Assembly (NCBI GenBank): GCA_029976065.1
Contig: JARKNV010000073.1
Coordinates: 1 to 64,000 of the forward strand
From: Selenomonadales bacterium
GTDB lineage: Bacteria > Bacillota > Negativicutes > Sporomusales > UBA7701
Length of the DNA: 64,000 nucleotides
Direction: 5' to 3'
In this document: piece after piece, positions 57,893 through 64,000 of the stretch
Numbering within the stretch: position 1 is the first letter of the stretch
Layout of the letters: the number at the start of each line of letters is the position of its first letter
The notes under the pieces: model-generated
The model's input: the letters and a program-made list of their open reading frames with translations, nothing else
What the model was told of the DNA's origin: nothing
Databases searched by the model: none
Translations under genes and position numbers: made by a program

Positions 57893-58213
57893 ATGACGAA
57901 ATTCGAATTTCGCGGATCGGGGCTGGGGTATTTCTGGCTGTTCCTCTGGACTTCCTTCGTAAGCATTATCACCCTCGGCCTGTTTTTCCCGTGGGCGTAT
58001 TCCGCTCAGCAGCGGTGGATCGCCGCCAACACCTGCGTGGGCGGCCGCCGACAGGCGTTCGTCGGCAGCGGCCTCGGCCTGCTCGGCCACTGGCTGCTCA
58101 TCCTGCTTCTCACCTTCATCACCTTCGGCCTCTACATGCCCTGGGCCTATTGCCGCCTCAAGCGCTGGGAAGTCGAAAACACCGTCTTCGCCGACGAGCT
58201 CCCGGGCCACTGA
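57893..58213 (+). CDS. Small DUF898/YjgN-like membrane protein
   Basis: 106 aa after GGAGGTACCAT. Two internal repeats, each one or two helices: FEFRGSGLGYFWLFLWTSFV with ITLGLFFPWAYSAQQRW, then GSGLGLLGHWLLILLL with ITFGLYMPWAYCRLKRW. The T-x-G-L-x-x-PWAY repeat is the hallmark of DUF898 (YjgN). Most members have three to six copies; this one has two. It is an integral membrane protein of unknown role. Confidence 0.85.
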   Translation: MTKFEFRGSGLGYFWLFLWTSFVSIITLGLFFPWAYSAQQRWIAANTCVGGRRQAFVGSGLGLLGHWLLILLLTFITFGLYMPWAYCRLKRWEVENTVFADELPGH

Positions 58214-58251
58214 CCCGCCTCTCCCTCCCGGCCGCCCTTCCCCGGCCGAAT

Positions 58252-58289
58252 AAAAAAGCCCCGGCGCCGCTCCAGCGGCCTCCGGGGCT
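58252..58289. terminator. Bidirectional terminator
   Basis: AGCCCCGG with inner GCCG/CGGC pairing and CCGGGGCT, A-run on the left; between convergent genes. Confidence 0.85.
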
Positions 58290-58305
58290 CTATTTATCTT
58301 CCGTT

Positions 58306-58623
58306 TCAGCGCTGTTTGGGCTGCTTCGGCTGCTTGGGCACCGCCTTCAGCACCACCTGGTCGCCCTCCGCCGCCACCTTCAGCCCGTAATCGACGATCC
58401 CCTGCTTATAGAGGCTGACCTTCAGCGCCAGCAGCGCCTTGCCCACGTCCTCCTGCAGCTCGGGGGTGAAAAACTCCGCGTAGGCCGGCTTCGGCGCTTC
58501 CTTTTTCGCCGGTCTGGCGGCGGGCTGGCTGTCCGTCCCGTCGCTCAAATGCTCAAAACTGCTTTGTTCGGTGAGATTGCCCACCATCTCGGAATCCGCC
58601 CGGTTTTTCGGTATCTTGACCAT
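58306..58623 (-). CDS. Unknown 105-aa protein
   Basis: 105 aa from the ATG at 58623 (AAGGAG eight bases upstream). The first half is polar and disordered-looking, rich in P, K, A and S; the second half AYAEFFTPELQEDVGKALLA then LYKQGIVDYGLKVAAEGD is folded, followed by a PKQPKQPKQ tail. No family recognised. It lies 26 bp downstream of the Smr gene on the same strand and could be co-transcribed with it. A terminator lies after it. Confidence 0.65.
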   Translation of the reverse strand: MVKIPKNRADSEMVGNLTEQSSFEHLSDGTDSQPAARPAKKEAPKPAYAEFFTPELQEDVGKALLALKVSLYKQGIVDYGLKVAAEGDQVVLKAVPKQPKQPKQR

Positions 58624-58649
58624 ATTACGCTCTCCTTGAAGAAATGTCG

Positions 58650-58997
58650 TTACAGCAGCACCATCGTTATTCCGGCGTTGCCGCGCTCGAAATCGCGGTC
58701 GCGGTTCAGATCGGGGCAAGCGTCCAGGATGCGGCGGGCGCCGGCATCGAAAATGCTCCAGTCCTCCCCCGCCACCGCCTCCTTTATATCGCCCCGCCGC
58801 TTGCGCTCCGCCAGGGCCGCGCGGATGCCGACCCGCAGCTTGCCGCCCACGCCGGACGAGCCGTAGCCGTGGATTATCTTGACCGCCTTCGCCCTCTGGG
58901 CGCGGGCCCGGATGAGCTCCCCGCCCAGCCGGTGGACCGCCTGCTCGACCGTCGGCATGCCTAGCTCCAAATTGATGATAATCACTTTCGTCGCCAT
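58650..58997 (-). CDS. Smr-domain protein
   Basis: 115 aa. An Smr-like core: KVIIINLELGMPTVEQAVHRL at the start, IIHGYGSSGVGGKLRVGIRAAL in the middle, where HGxGxxxGxL is the typical Smr loop. The usual DLHG motif of MutS2-type Smr reads INLELG, so the metal or acidic residue may be lost. Smr domains cut or bind branched DNA or RNA. It is in a minus-strand group with two unknown genes and an SDR. Activity is uncertain because of the altered first motif. Confidence 0.75.
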   Translation of the reverse strand: MATKVIIINLELGMPTVEQAVHRLGGELIRARAQRAKAVKIIHGYGSSGVGGKLRVGIRAALAERKRRGDIKEAVAGEDWSIFDAGARRILDACPDLNRDRDFERGNAGITMVLL

Positions 58998-59046
58998 GCT
59001 AATCGGATTCGTCCGTTCTCCCCGTAATCCCTGCCGCCGAAAAAAA

Positions 59047-59460
59047 TTACCGCCCGAGGACGGAAAAAGTATGGCCGCACCACTCGCGCGTATCGCGGAA
59101 AACCTCGGCCAGCAGGTGGCCGTAAACCGCGCCGGCCACCGCCCGCGCGTCGTCCCCGTAGGCGTCCCAGGCGGGCTCAGCCAGCGGCGCTTCCAGCCGC
59201 GTCAGCACGATAAAGCTCCGCCAGCGGCAACGGCGGTAATCCCCGGCCAGTTCCGCCGGCAGCTCACCCGCCCCTTGGGCGACCGCCACCTTCGGCCACA
59301 GCCTTTCCACCGCCGCCCAGTCCCCGGCCGCGGCCACCAGCACGTCCGGCCGCATCGGCCGCCCGTCCCCGTCCGTTCCGGCCGCGAACGCCGCGTACCC
59401 GCTCTCCAGCCACGCCGCGCCGGCGTTACCGGTCAAATCCAAAACGCTGAACCGCTTCAA
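59047..59460 (-). CDS. Unknown 137-aa protein
   Basis: 137 aa from a TTG at 59460 with GGAGAAG seven bases upstream. Starts 11 bp after the SDR stop. Mixed alpha/beta with a Trp-rich surface (WAAVERLWPKVA, REWCGHTF). No membrane segment or known motif. It likely shares an mRNA with the SDR and kinase genes. Function unknown. Confidence 0.6.
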   Translation of the reverse strand: MKRFSVLDLTGNAGAAWLESGYAAFAAGTDGDGRPMRPDVLVAAAGDWAAVERLWPKVAVAQGAGELPAELAGDYRRCRWRSFIVLTRLEAPLAEPAWDAYGDDARAVAGAVYGHLLAEVFRDTREWCGHTFSVLGR

Positions 59461-59471
59461 AATATCTTCTC

Positions 59472-60230
59472 CTACTCGGCGTAGATCATCTTCACCGTCA
59501 TCCCGCCATCGACCACCAGATTAGAACCGGTTATAAACCCGGCCTCGGGCGAAGCAAGGAACAGGCAGGCGGCGGCGATATCCTCCGGCCGTCCCACCCG
59601 GCCGGCGGGATGCTGCTCGTGGTCCACGGGGCGAAGGTGCGCCGGCCGTCGCGCCTTCGCCTTTTTCAGCAGGCTCGTATCGATCCAGCCGGGGCTGATG
59701 GCGTTGACCCTGATGCGCCGCGTCCCGAGGGTGACGGCCAGCGAATGGGTCAGGGCCAGCAGGCCGCCCTTGGCCGCGTCGTAGGCGTGCCAGTCCGGCT
59801 CGGACATCAGCGCGCGGGTCGAGGCGATGTTGACGATGCCCGCCCCCGGGGTCAGCAGCGGCAGGGCATACTTCACGACCACGTACGCCCCCCTGAGATT
59901 GACGGCGACCACCTCGTCCCAGGCCGCCAGCGGCCCGTCTAGGGGCGTAGTCCGGGAAATCCCGGCATTGTTGACAAGCGCGCCGAGCTTCACCCCGCGG
60001 GCCGCCAGCCCGGCGCAGGCCCGCGCCACCGCCTGCTCGTCGGCCACATCGACGCCGTAAAGAAGGCACACGCCCCCGGCGGCTTCGACCGCCGCCCGCG
60101 CCTCCTCGCCCGCCTCGGCGTCGCGCTCGAAAATCACGATATCCCAACCCCGGCCGGCAAAGGTCTCGGCCACTGCCCGGCCGATCCCTTGCCCCCCGCC
60201 GGTGACAAGCGCGTATTGTCTATCGCTCAC
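59472..60230 (-). CDS. Short-chain dehydrogenase/reductase
   Basis: 252 aa from a GTG at 60230; TTG and GTG codons slightly upstream are alternatives, but this one matches the usual family start. NAD(P)-binding TGGGQGIG, NNAGIS, catalytic Ser in NIASTRAL and YDAAK (Y-x3-K) are all present, and PGWID follows. A Glu/Arg after the second strand (FERD) hints at NAD(H) preference. It is 26 bp downstream of the four-carbon acid sugar kinase, so a role in sugar-acid oxidation is likely. Substrate unknown. Confidence 0.92.
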   Translation of the reverse strand: MSDRQYALVTGGGQGIGRAVAETFAGRGWDIVIFERDAEAGEEARAAVEAAGGVCLLYGVDVADEQAVARACAGLAARGVKLGALVNNAGISRTTPLDGPLAAWDEVVAVNLRGAYVVVKYALPLLTPGAGIVNIASTRALMSEPDWHAYDAAKGGLLALTHSLAVTLGTRRIRVNAISPGWIDTSLLKKAKARRPAHLRPVDHEQHPAGRVGRPEDIAAACLFLASPEAGFITGSNLVVDGGMTVKMIYAE

Positions 60231-60256
60231 GCTTTCCCGTCCCTTCACGACCAAAC

Positions 60257-61531
60257 CTACTGCTGCAAAGCTTCGAGCGCCTTGATCAGCACCTCGTCAC
60301 TGCCAAACGCCCCCGCCTTGGTGACGACCTTCAGGCCGGCGCGGCGGCCGCCCTGCAGCTCGCCAAGGGGAACGCCCGTGGCTACCTCGCGGACTACCCT
60401 GATGCCCGTGGCGCCAAGCGCAGCGCACACCGCCACGGCGATATCGCCGCCGGTCAGCACCAGGCCGCCCAGCGACATCTCCCCGGCCAGCCGCGCGCCC
60501 ATCTCGCCCAGGCCGGCGGCAATCATTTCGCCCGTCTGCTGGTTGTCAAGGCCGAGCGCCTTCGCTTCCTGGCGGGTGGCGTTGACGACGTCGTCGCTGT
60601 AGCCCGAGGCCAGCACGGCGCTTTTACCTTCCCGCACCGCGGCCGCCGCCGCCGCGCAGCAGCGCTCGATCTCGGCCTTCCGCCGTCCGGCCGTCAGCAG
60701 GGCGGCCGGCGTGACCATGATATGCGCGACATCGGGGCGTTCGCTCAGCTTCGCCACCTGGCTGCGGGTGACGTTGGAAACGCTGCCGGCGATGACGATG
60801 ACCGGCCCCGCGCGCCGCGCGCCGCCGCTCAGGCCAAGGGCGGCCGGCAGATACTCGGCCAGGCCGGCCGATCCCGCCCACAGCGCCGCCAGCCCGCTGG
60901 CGACGATCGCGGCGGCCAGGTTTTCGAGCTGGTCGTCCTGCCATGCGTCGCAGGTGACAATCTCCACTCCGTCCCCGGCCAGCCGCGCCAGCTCCGCGGC
61001 GATCGCGTCTTCGCCGGCAAGCATCGTTTTCAGGCCGATATGGCCGACCTTGCGCTTAGTCTGCGCGGCCAGCAGCGCCGACAAATACGACTCCTTCACC
61101 GGCATCCTGGGGTCGCGGGCGATCTCGCTCGCTTCAAGCGGCACGCCGTGCAAAAGATGCAGCCCGCCGACCGTTATCCGCCCGTTCTTGGGGAAAGCGG
61201 GCGCCACCACGGCGAGCTTCAGGCCGCACTCGTCCAGGATGGCGTCGAGCTCGGCGCCGAGGTTGCCGCGGAGGGTGGAGTCAATTTTCTTGTAGATGGC
61301 GGCGAAACCGCCGGATTTCAGCAATCGCGCGGCTTCGGCGGCACGTTTGTAGGCTTCGGCGGCCGGCAGGGCCCGGCTGTCGGTGTCGATGACGACAACG
61401 TCGGAAGCCGCGCCATTACTGAATTGGCGGGCATCGAGGAGCACGACGGTGGCCAGGCCCTGCTTGGCGAACTGGACGCCGGTATCGTTGGCGCCGGTGA
61501 GGTCGTCGGCGATTACCGCGATTTTGGTCAT
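60257..61531 (-). CDS. Four-carbon acid sugar kinase (DUF1537 family)
   Basis: 424 aa from the ATG at 61531 (GAGGGGTGA upstream). N-terminal domain KIAVIADDLTGANDTGVQFA and KKIDSTLRGNLGAEL, then the C-terminal nucleotide domain with VLTGGDIAVAVCAALGATG. Members phosphorylate D-threonate, erythronate or 3-oxo-tetronate (DtnK, OtnK). They usually occur with a PdxA2-like dehydrogenase; here an SDR follows instead and a UxaA-like dehydratase precedes. Likely use of a C4 or C6 sugar acid. A tandem repeat array lies in the leader. Confidence 0.9.
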   Translation of the reverse strand: MTKIAVIADDLTGANDTGVQFAKQGLATVVLLDARQFSNGAASDVVVIDTDSRALPAAEAYKRAAEAARLLKSGGFAAIYKKIDSTLRGNLGAELDAILDECGLKLAVVAPAFPKNGRITVGGLHLLHGVPLEASEIARDPRMPVKESYLSALLAAQTKRKVGHIGLKTMLAGEDAIAAELARLAGDGVEIVTCDAWQDDQLENLAAAIVASGLAALWAGSAGLAEYLPAALGLSGGARRAGPVIVIAGSVSNVTRSQVAKLSERPDVAHIMVTPAALLTAGRRKAEIERCCAAAAAAVREGKSAVLASGYSDDVVNATRQEAKALGLDNQQTGEMIAAGLGEMGARLAGEMSLGGLVLTGGDIAVAVCAALGATGIRVVREVATGVPLGELQGGRRAGLKVVTKAGAFGSDEVLIKALEALQQ

Positions 61532-61543
61532 GGCTTCACCCCT

Positions 61544-61631
61544 CTGACATTTTCGCACCCTAGCGAACATTTTCCCTGACATTTTCTCTGTCATTTATCC
61601 TGACATTTCCTGCCGGGCGGTCTGACAAAAT
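61544..61631. repeat. Array of CTGACATTT repeats upstream of the kinase
   Basis: Six units of CTGACATTTT or close variants start at 61544, 61564, 61576, 61588, 61600 and 61622. The central four are exactly 12 bp apart; outer ones about 20. Candidate binding array for a regulator of the sugar-acid genes. The gap 61532-61695 contains no gene. Confidence 0.75.
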
Positions 61632-61695
61632 CCCGCGTCACAGGCAGAACAGCCGGCGGAACGCGCCGCCGGCCAATGTTATGTAAAATTGCTGT

Positions 61696-61971
61696 TTACT
61701 TATCGCCGCGGCCGCGGCAGCTTTCGAGGTTGTGGACATGGACGTGCTGGCCGGGCAGGATGTCGCGGGTGGCGAGACCGATGGTCTCGCCGTATTTGAC
61801 GACCGGTTGGCCCTTGGCAATCGCCCGCAGGGCGAATTTGTGGCCGAAGGGTATTTTTTCGACGACGCGGATGGCGATTCCGTCGCCGCCGGCGGCGACT
61901 GAATCGCCAGCTTCCACGGCTTCGACGACGGTGGCGACGTTGTCGGCCGGTTTCATGACAATGGCGCGCAT
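61696..61971 (-). CDS. UxaA-like dehydratase, small (SAF) subunit
   Basis: 91 aa. Starts at the ATG at 61971, 15 bp downstream of the large subunit. A SAF-type domain: MRAIVMKPADNVATVVEAVE, a GHKFALRAI stretch and KGQPVVKYGETIGLATRDI, with HVHVHNLES at the end. In altronate and related dehydratases this domain supplies part of the active site. The two parts are separate genes here, as in some Firmicutes. Codons end mainly in C, unlike the kinase gene. Confidence 0.9.
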   Translation of the reverse strand: MRAIVMKPADNVATVVEAVEAGDSVAAGGDGIAIRVVEKIPFGHKFALRAIAKGQPVVKYGETIGLATRDILPGQHVHVHNLESCRGRGDK

Positions 61972-61985
61972 GATTCTTCCTCCCG

Positions 61986-63149
61986 TCAGATGGTCGGCCC
62001 GATGCGGTTGATGGCGAAGTCGTTGAAGCCGAGGATTTCGGCCTTGGCGAGCTTGCCGGAGGCGACGGCGAGCATTTCGGCGTAGATGCGCCGCCCCACT
62101 GCGGCGACCGTTTCGCCGCCGGTGACGACGGTGCCGGCGTCGAGGTCGATGTTGTCGTTCATTTTGTGGTAGAGGGCGGTGGTTGTGGCTACCTTGATGG
62201 TGGGGGCGATGGGCGAGCCGCAGCAGGTGCCGCGGCCGGTGGTGAAGACGACGAGGTGACAGCCGCCGGCGACCATGCCGGTGAGCTGCTCGATGTCCTG
62301 GCCGGGGGTGTCCATCCAGACGAGGCCCTTTTGGGTTACAGGGGCGGCGTAGCCGATGACGTCCTGCAAGGGGCGGGAGCCGGCCTTGTAGATGCAGCCG
62401 AGGGATTTCTCCTCGATGGTGGACAGGCCGCCTTCGATGTTGCCGGGAGTGGGCTGGCCGCCGCGCATGTCGACGCCCATGCCGGTGGCGAGGGCTTCGC
62501 AGCGGTTTATAGCGTCGTAGCAGCGCTTGGCGACTTCGCCGTTGACGGCGCGGGCGGCGACGAGGTGTTCGGCGCCGATGATCTCGGTGGTTTCGGCGAG
62601 GATGACGGCGCCGCCGGCGTCGATAAGCATGTCGCTGGCGACGCCGAGGGCGGGATTGGCGGAGATGCCGGAGCAGGCGTCGGAGCCGCCGCATTCGGTG
62701 CCGAGGATGAGTTCGCCGGCATCGATGGGCTCGCGGGCGAGCCGCGAGGCTTCGCCGACCAGGGCGCGGGCGGCGGCGACGCCGGCGGCGGTGGCTTTGA
62801 CGGAGCCGCCCTCGTCCTGGATGACGACGAGGCGGACGGGTTTGTGGGGGCATTCGCGGGCGATGGCGGCGGCGATGTCCTGGGCGCGGATTGTTTCGCA
62901 GCCGAGGCCGACGACGACTACGCCGTAGACGTTGGGGTGGGCGCCGTGGGCGACGAGGACGCGGGCGGTGAGGGCGGCGTCGGCGCCGAGCTGGGTGCAG
63001 CCGTGCTGGTGCTCGACCCAGACGGTGCCGGCGACCTGCTGGGAGATGCCGCGGGCGACGCGGTTGGCGCACACGACCGAGGGGATGACGAGAACGTGGT
63101 TGCGGATGCCGACCTTGCCGTCGGGGCGGCGGTAGCCTTGAAAGTGCAC
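61986..63149 (-). CDS. UxaA-like sugar-acid dehydratase, large subunit
   Basis: 387 aa from the GTG at 63149 (GGGGTGAT upstream); the product begins HFQGYRRPDGKVGIRNH as family members do. Conserved Cys-containing motifs HGCTQLG, LGTECGGSDACSGI and GRGTCCGSP give the iron-binding residues. The enzyme removes water from altronate, galactarate or a related acid. It pairs with the small SAF subunit and probably feeds the kinase and SDR. The sugar acid is not decided; D-altronate is the best known. Confidence 0.93.
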   Translation of the reverse strand: MHFQGYRRPDGKVGIRNHVLVIPSVVCANRVARGISQQVAGTVWVEHQHGCTQLGADAALTARVLVAHGAHPNVYGVVVVGLGCETIRAQDIAAAIARECPHKPVRLVVIQDEGGSVKATAAGVAAARALVGEASRLAREPIDAGELILGTECGGSDACSGISANPALGVASDMLIDAGGAVILAETTEIIGAEHLVAARAVNGEVAKRCYDAINRCEALATGMGVDMRGGQPTPGNIEGGLSTIEEKSLGCIYKAGSRPLQDVIGYAAPVTQKGLVWMDTPGQDIEQLTGMVAGGCHLVVFTTGRGTCCGSPIAPTIKVATTTALYHKMNDNIDLDAGTVVTGGETVAAVGRRIYAEMLAVASGKLAKAEILGFNDFAINRIGPTI

Positions 63150-63165
63150 TCTTATCACCCCGGTC

Positions 63166-63570
63166 TTATTTGAATGAGTCGTAGATTTCCTTGTATTCGG
63201 GAGTAGGGGGAATAGATTTATAAATATAGAGGTGGACGCCGTTGGGGTCGTCGATGACGAAGCTGCGCTCGCCCCAGGGTTTGTCGACGAGCTCCTGGAT
63301 GATGTCGAGGCCGGCCGCCTTGAGGCGGCGGTATTCGGCGTCGACGTCGTCGACTTCGAAGGAGAGGATGAGGCCCTTGTTGAAGAATTCACCGGCCTCG
63401 CGCTGCGGCAGGGTGAAGCTGACGCCGAACGAGTCGGCGCCGGCGGCGAGAAGCTCGACGTACCAGCTGCTTTCGTAGACGAGGCGGAAGCCGAAGTGCT
63501 TCATGTAGAATTCCTTGGATTCGCGGAGCTTATTTGTGCTGATGGTGGCATCGAACCGTTTGATTTTCAT
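63166..63570 (-). CDS. VOC-family (glyoxalase/bleomycin-resistance fold) protein
   Basis: 134 aa, AAGGAGG eight bases before the ATG. Two beta-alpha-beta-beta-beta modules: KRFDATISTNKLRESKEFYM, then ILSFEVDDVDAEYRRLKAAG and RSFVIDDPNGVHLYIYK. Metal ligands (H/E) are not complete, so it may bind ligand without glyoxalase activity. It is 16 bp upstream of the UxaA-like large subunit on the same strand, so it belongs to that operon. Role unknown; an isomerase or epimerase function is possible. Confidence 0.85.
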   Translation of the reverse strand: MKIKRFDATISTNKLRESKEFYMKHFGFRLVYESSWYVELLAAGADSFGVSFTLPQREAGEFFNKGLILSFEVDDVDAEYRRLKAAGLDIIQELVDKPWGERSFVIDDPNGVHLYIYKSIPPTPEYKEIYDSFK

Positions 63571-63594
63571 ACCGTTTCCTCCTTGCTGTCGTAC

Positions 63595-64000
63595 TTACTC
63601 TTGCTGTAGTCGTCTGTCGGCGGCAAGAAGCCGGCGATATATTTCGTAGTCGCGGGCCGAGAAGAGGACAAAGCGGATTTCGGCCAGCGGATAGCGGTCG
63701 AGGGCGTCTATGACGGCGCCGAGGGCGATGGGGGCGGCCTGTTCGATGGGATAGCGGTAGGCGCCCCGGTGCTGATCGAGGGGAAGGCGAGCGAACGGAG
63801 GCCGTGCTCGCGGGCGAGCCGCAGGCTATTGGCGTAGCAGGCGGCGAGCAGTTCGGGGTCGGAGGGGCGGCCGTCGTAGACGGGGCCGACGGTGTGGATG
63901 ACATAGCGGGCGGCGAGTTCCCCGCCGCCGGTGATGACGGCCTGGCCGGCGGGACAGCCGCCCTGGCGGGCCCGGATGACGTCGAGCTCGCGCATGATGG
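63595..64000 (-). pseudogene. Macro-domain gene with a frameshift, 5' end beyond the window
   Basis: The minus-strand frame runs off the right edge and reads VITGGGELAARYVIHTVGPV and SLRLAREHGLRSLAFPSIST, a macro domain that binds or hydrolyses ADP-ribose. After SISTG the frame should continue with AYRYPIEQAAPIALGAVIDA, but a two-base insertion (CCCC where CC is expected, near 63765) shifts it. The remaining codons are intact in the second frame to a TAA at 63597, giving a normal C-terminus. Either a real inactivation or a sequencing error in a homopolymer. The upstream neighbours are outside the window. Confidence 0.7.

Overview
The window reads as one stretch of chromosome from a GC-rich, endospore-forming Firmicute. 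The sporulation genes fin, spoVT, a spoVB/yabM-like flippase, two SpoIID-domain proteins and a single-domain spo0F, with a KinA-type PAS kinase, point that way. So does gene order shared with Bacillus: fin-mfd-spoVT-yabM-yabN-HU, and DUF1934-argS-rpoE(delta)-pyrG. A spore-forming Negativicute (Sporomusa-like) is my best guess, but nothing in the window proves the class. No tRNA, rRNA, CRISPR array, transposase or integrase was found.

Layout. 1-0.75 kb: left-truncated SpoIID-like protein. 0.87-2.7 kb: uspA and a UgtP-like glycosyltransferase. 2.9-11.3 kb: the HU-mazG-flippase-spoVT-mfd-fin block, ending with a small PrsW-like membrane protein. 11.6-18 kb: LysM/M23 peptidase, Cys-rich protein, spo0F, large lipoprotein, Yip1-like protein and sppA. 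18.1-22.5 kb: pyrG, rpoE, argS, DUF1934. 23.3-25.7 kb: orphan nuclease-like protein, spoIID, VanW. 25.8-30 kb: aberrant MurE-like ligase, cytochrome b, unknown protein, amidase. 30.2-37.3 kb: single-chain purL, PHP phosphoesterase, GlcD-like flavoprotein, ThiF-like protein. 37.5-43.6 kb: sporulation-type kinase, acyltransferase/cNMP fusion, nitroreductase, DUF4870 protein, HisJ-like PHP protein, EamA exporter. 43.9-46.6 kb: feoA, unusual feoB, unknown gene. 46.7-50.3 kb: polar amino acid ABC transporter and M20 amidohydrolase. 50.6-58.6 kb: accessory region. 58.6-64 kb: Smr protein, SDR, sugar-acid kinase, two-part UxaA-like dehydratase, VOC protein and a frameshifted macro-domain gene.

The accessory region is the most unusual part. 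An XRE repressor gene and a divergent 64-aa gene share two copies of a TAACGA-N4-TCGTTA palindrome, one lying inside a consensus sigma-A promoter. An AT-rich island (52.3-55.5 kb) carries an AbiLi/RloA-like ATPase with a small unknown partner and an orphan 318-aa gene. Divergent from that orphan gene is a candidate ~80-nt structured RNA. Downstream lie C-rich repeats whose minus strand fits the canonical G-quadruplex pattern.

The intergenic space also holds several families of palindromic repeats: a ~120-bp hairpin element (four intact copies and one interrupted by a second palindrome), and ~210-bp elements with 13-17 bp terminal inverted repeats sharing an internal core. They often sit right next to stop codons and probably act as transcript ends or miniature mobile elements. 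Base composition also changes near 61.2 kb: the + strand goes from C-rich to G-rich while genes stay on the minus strand.
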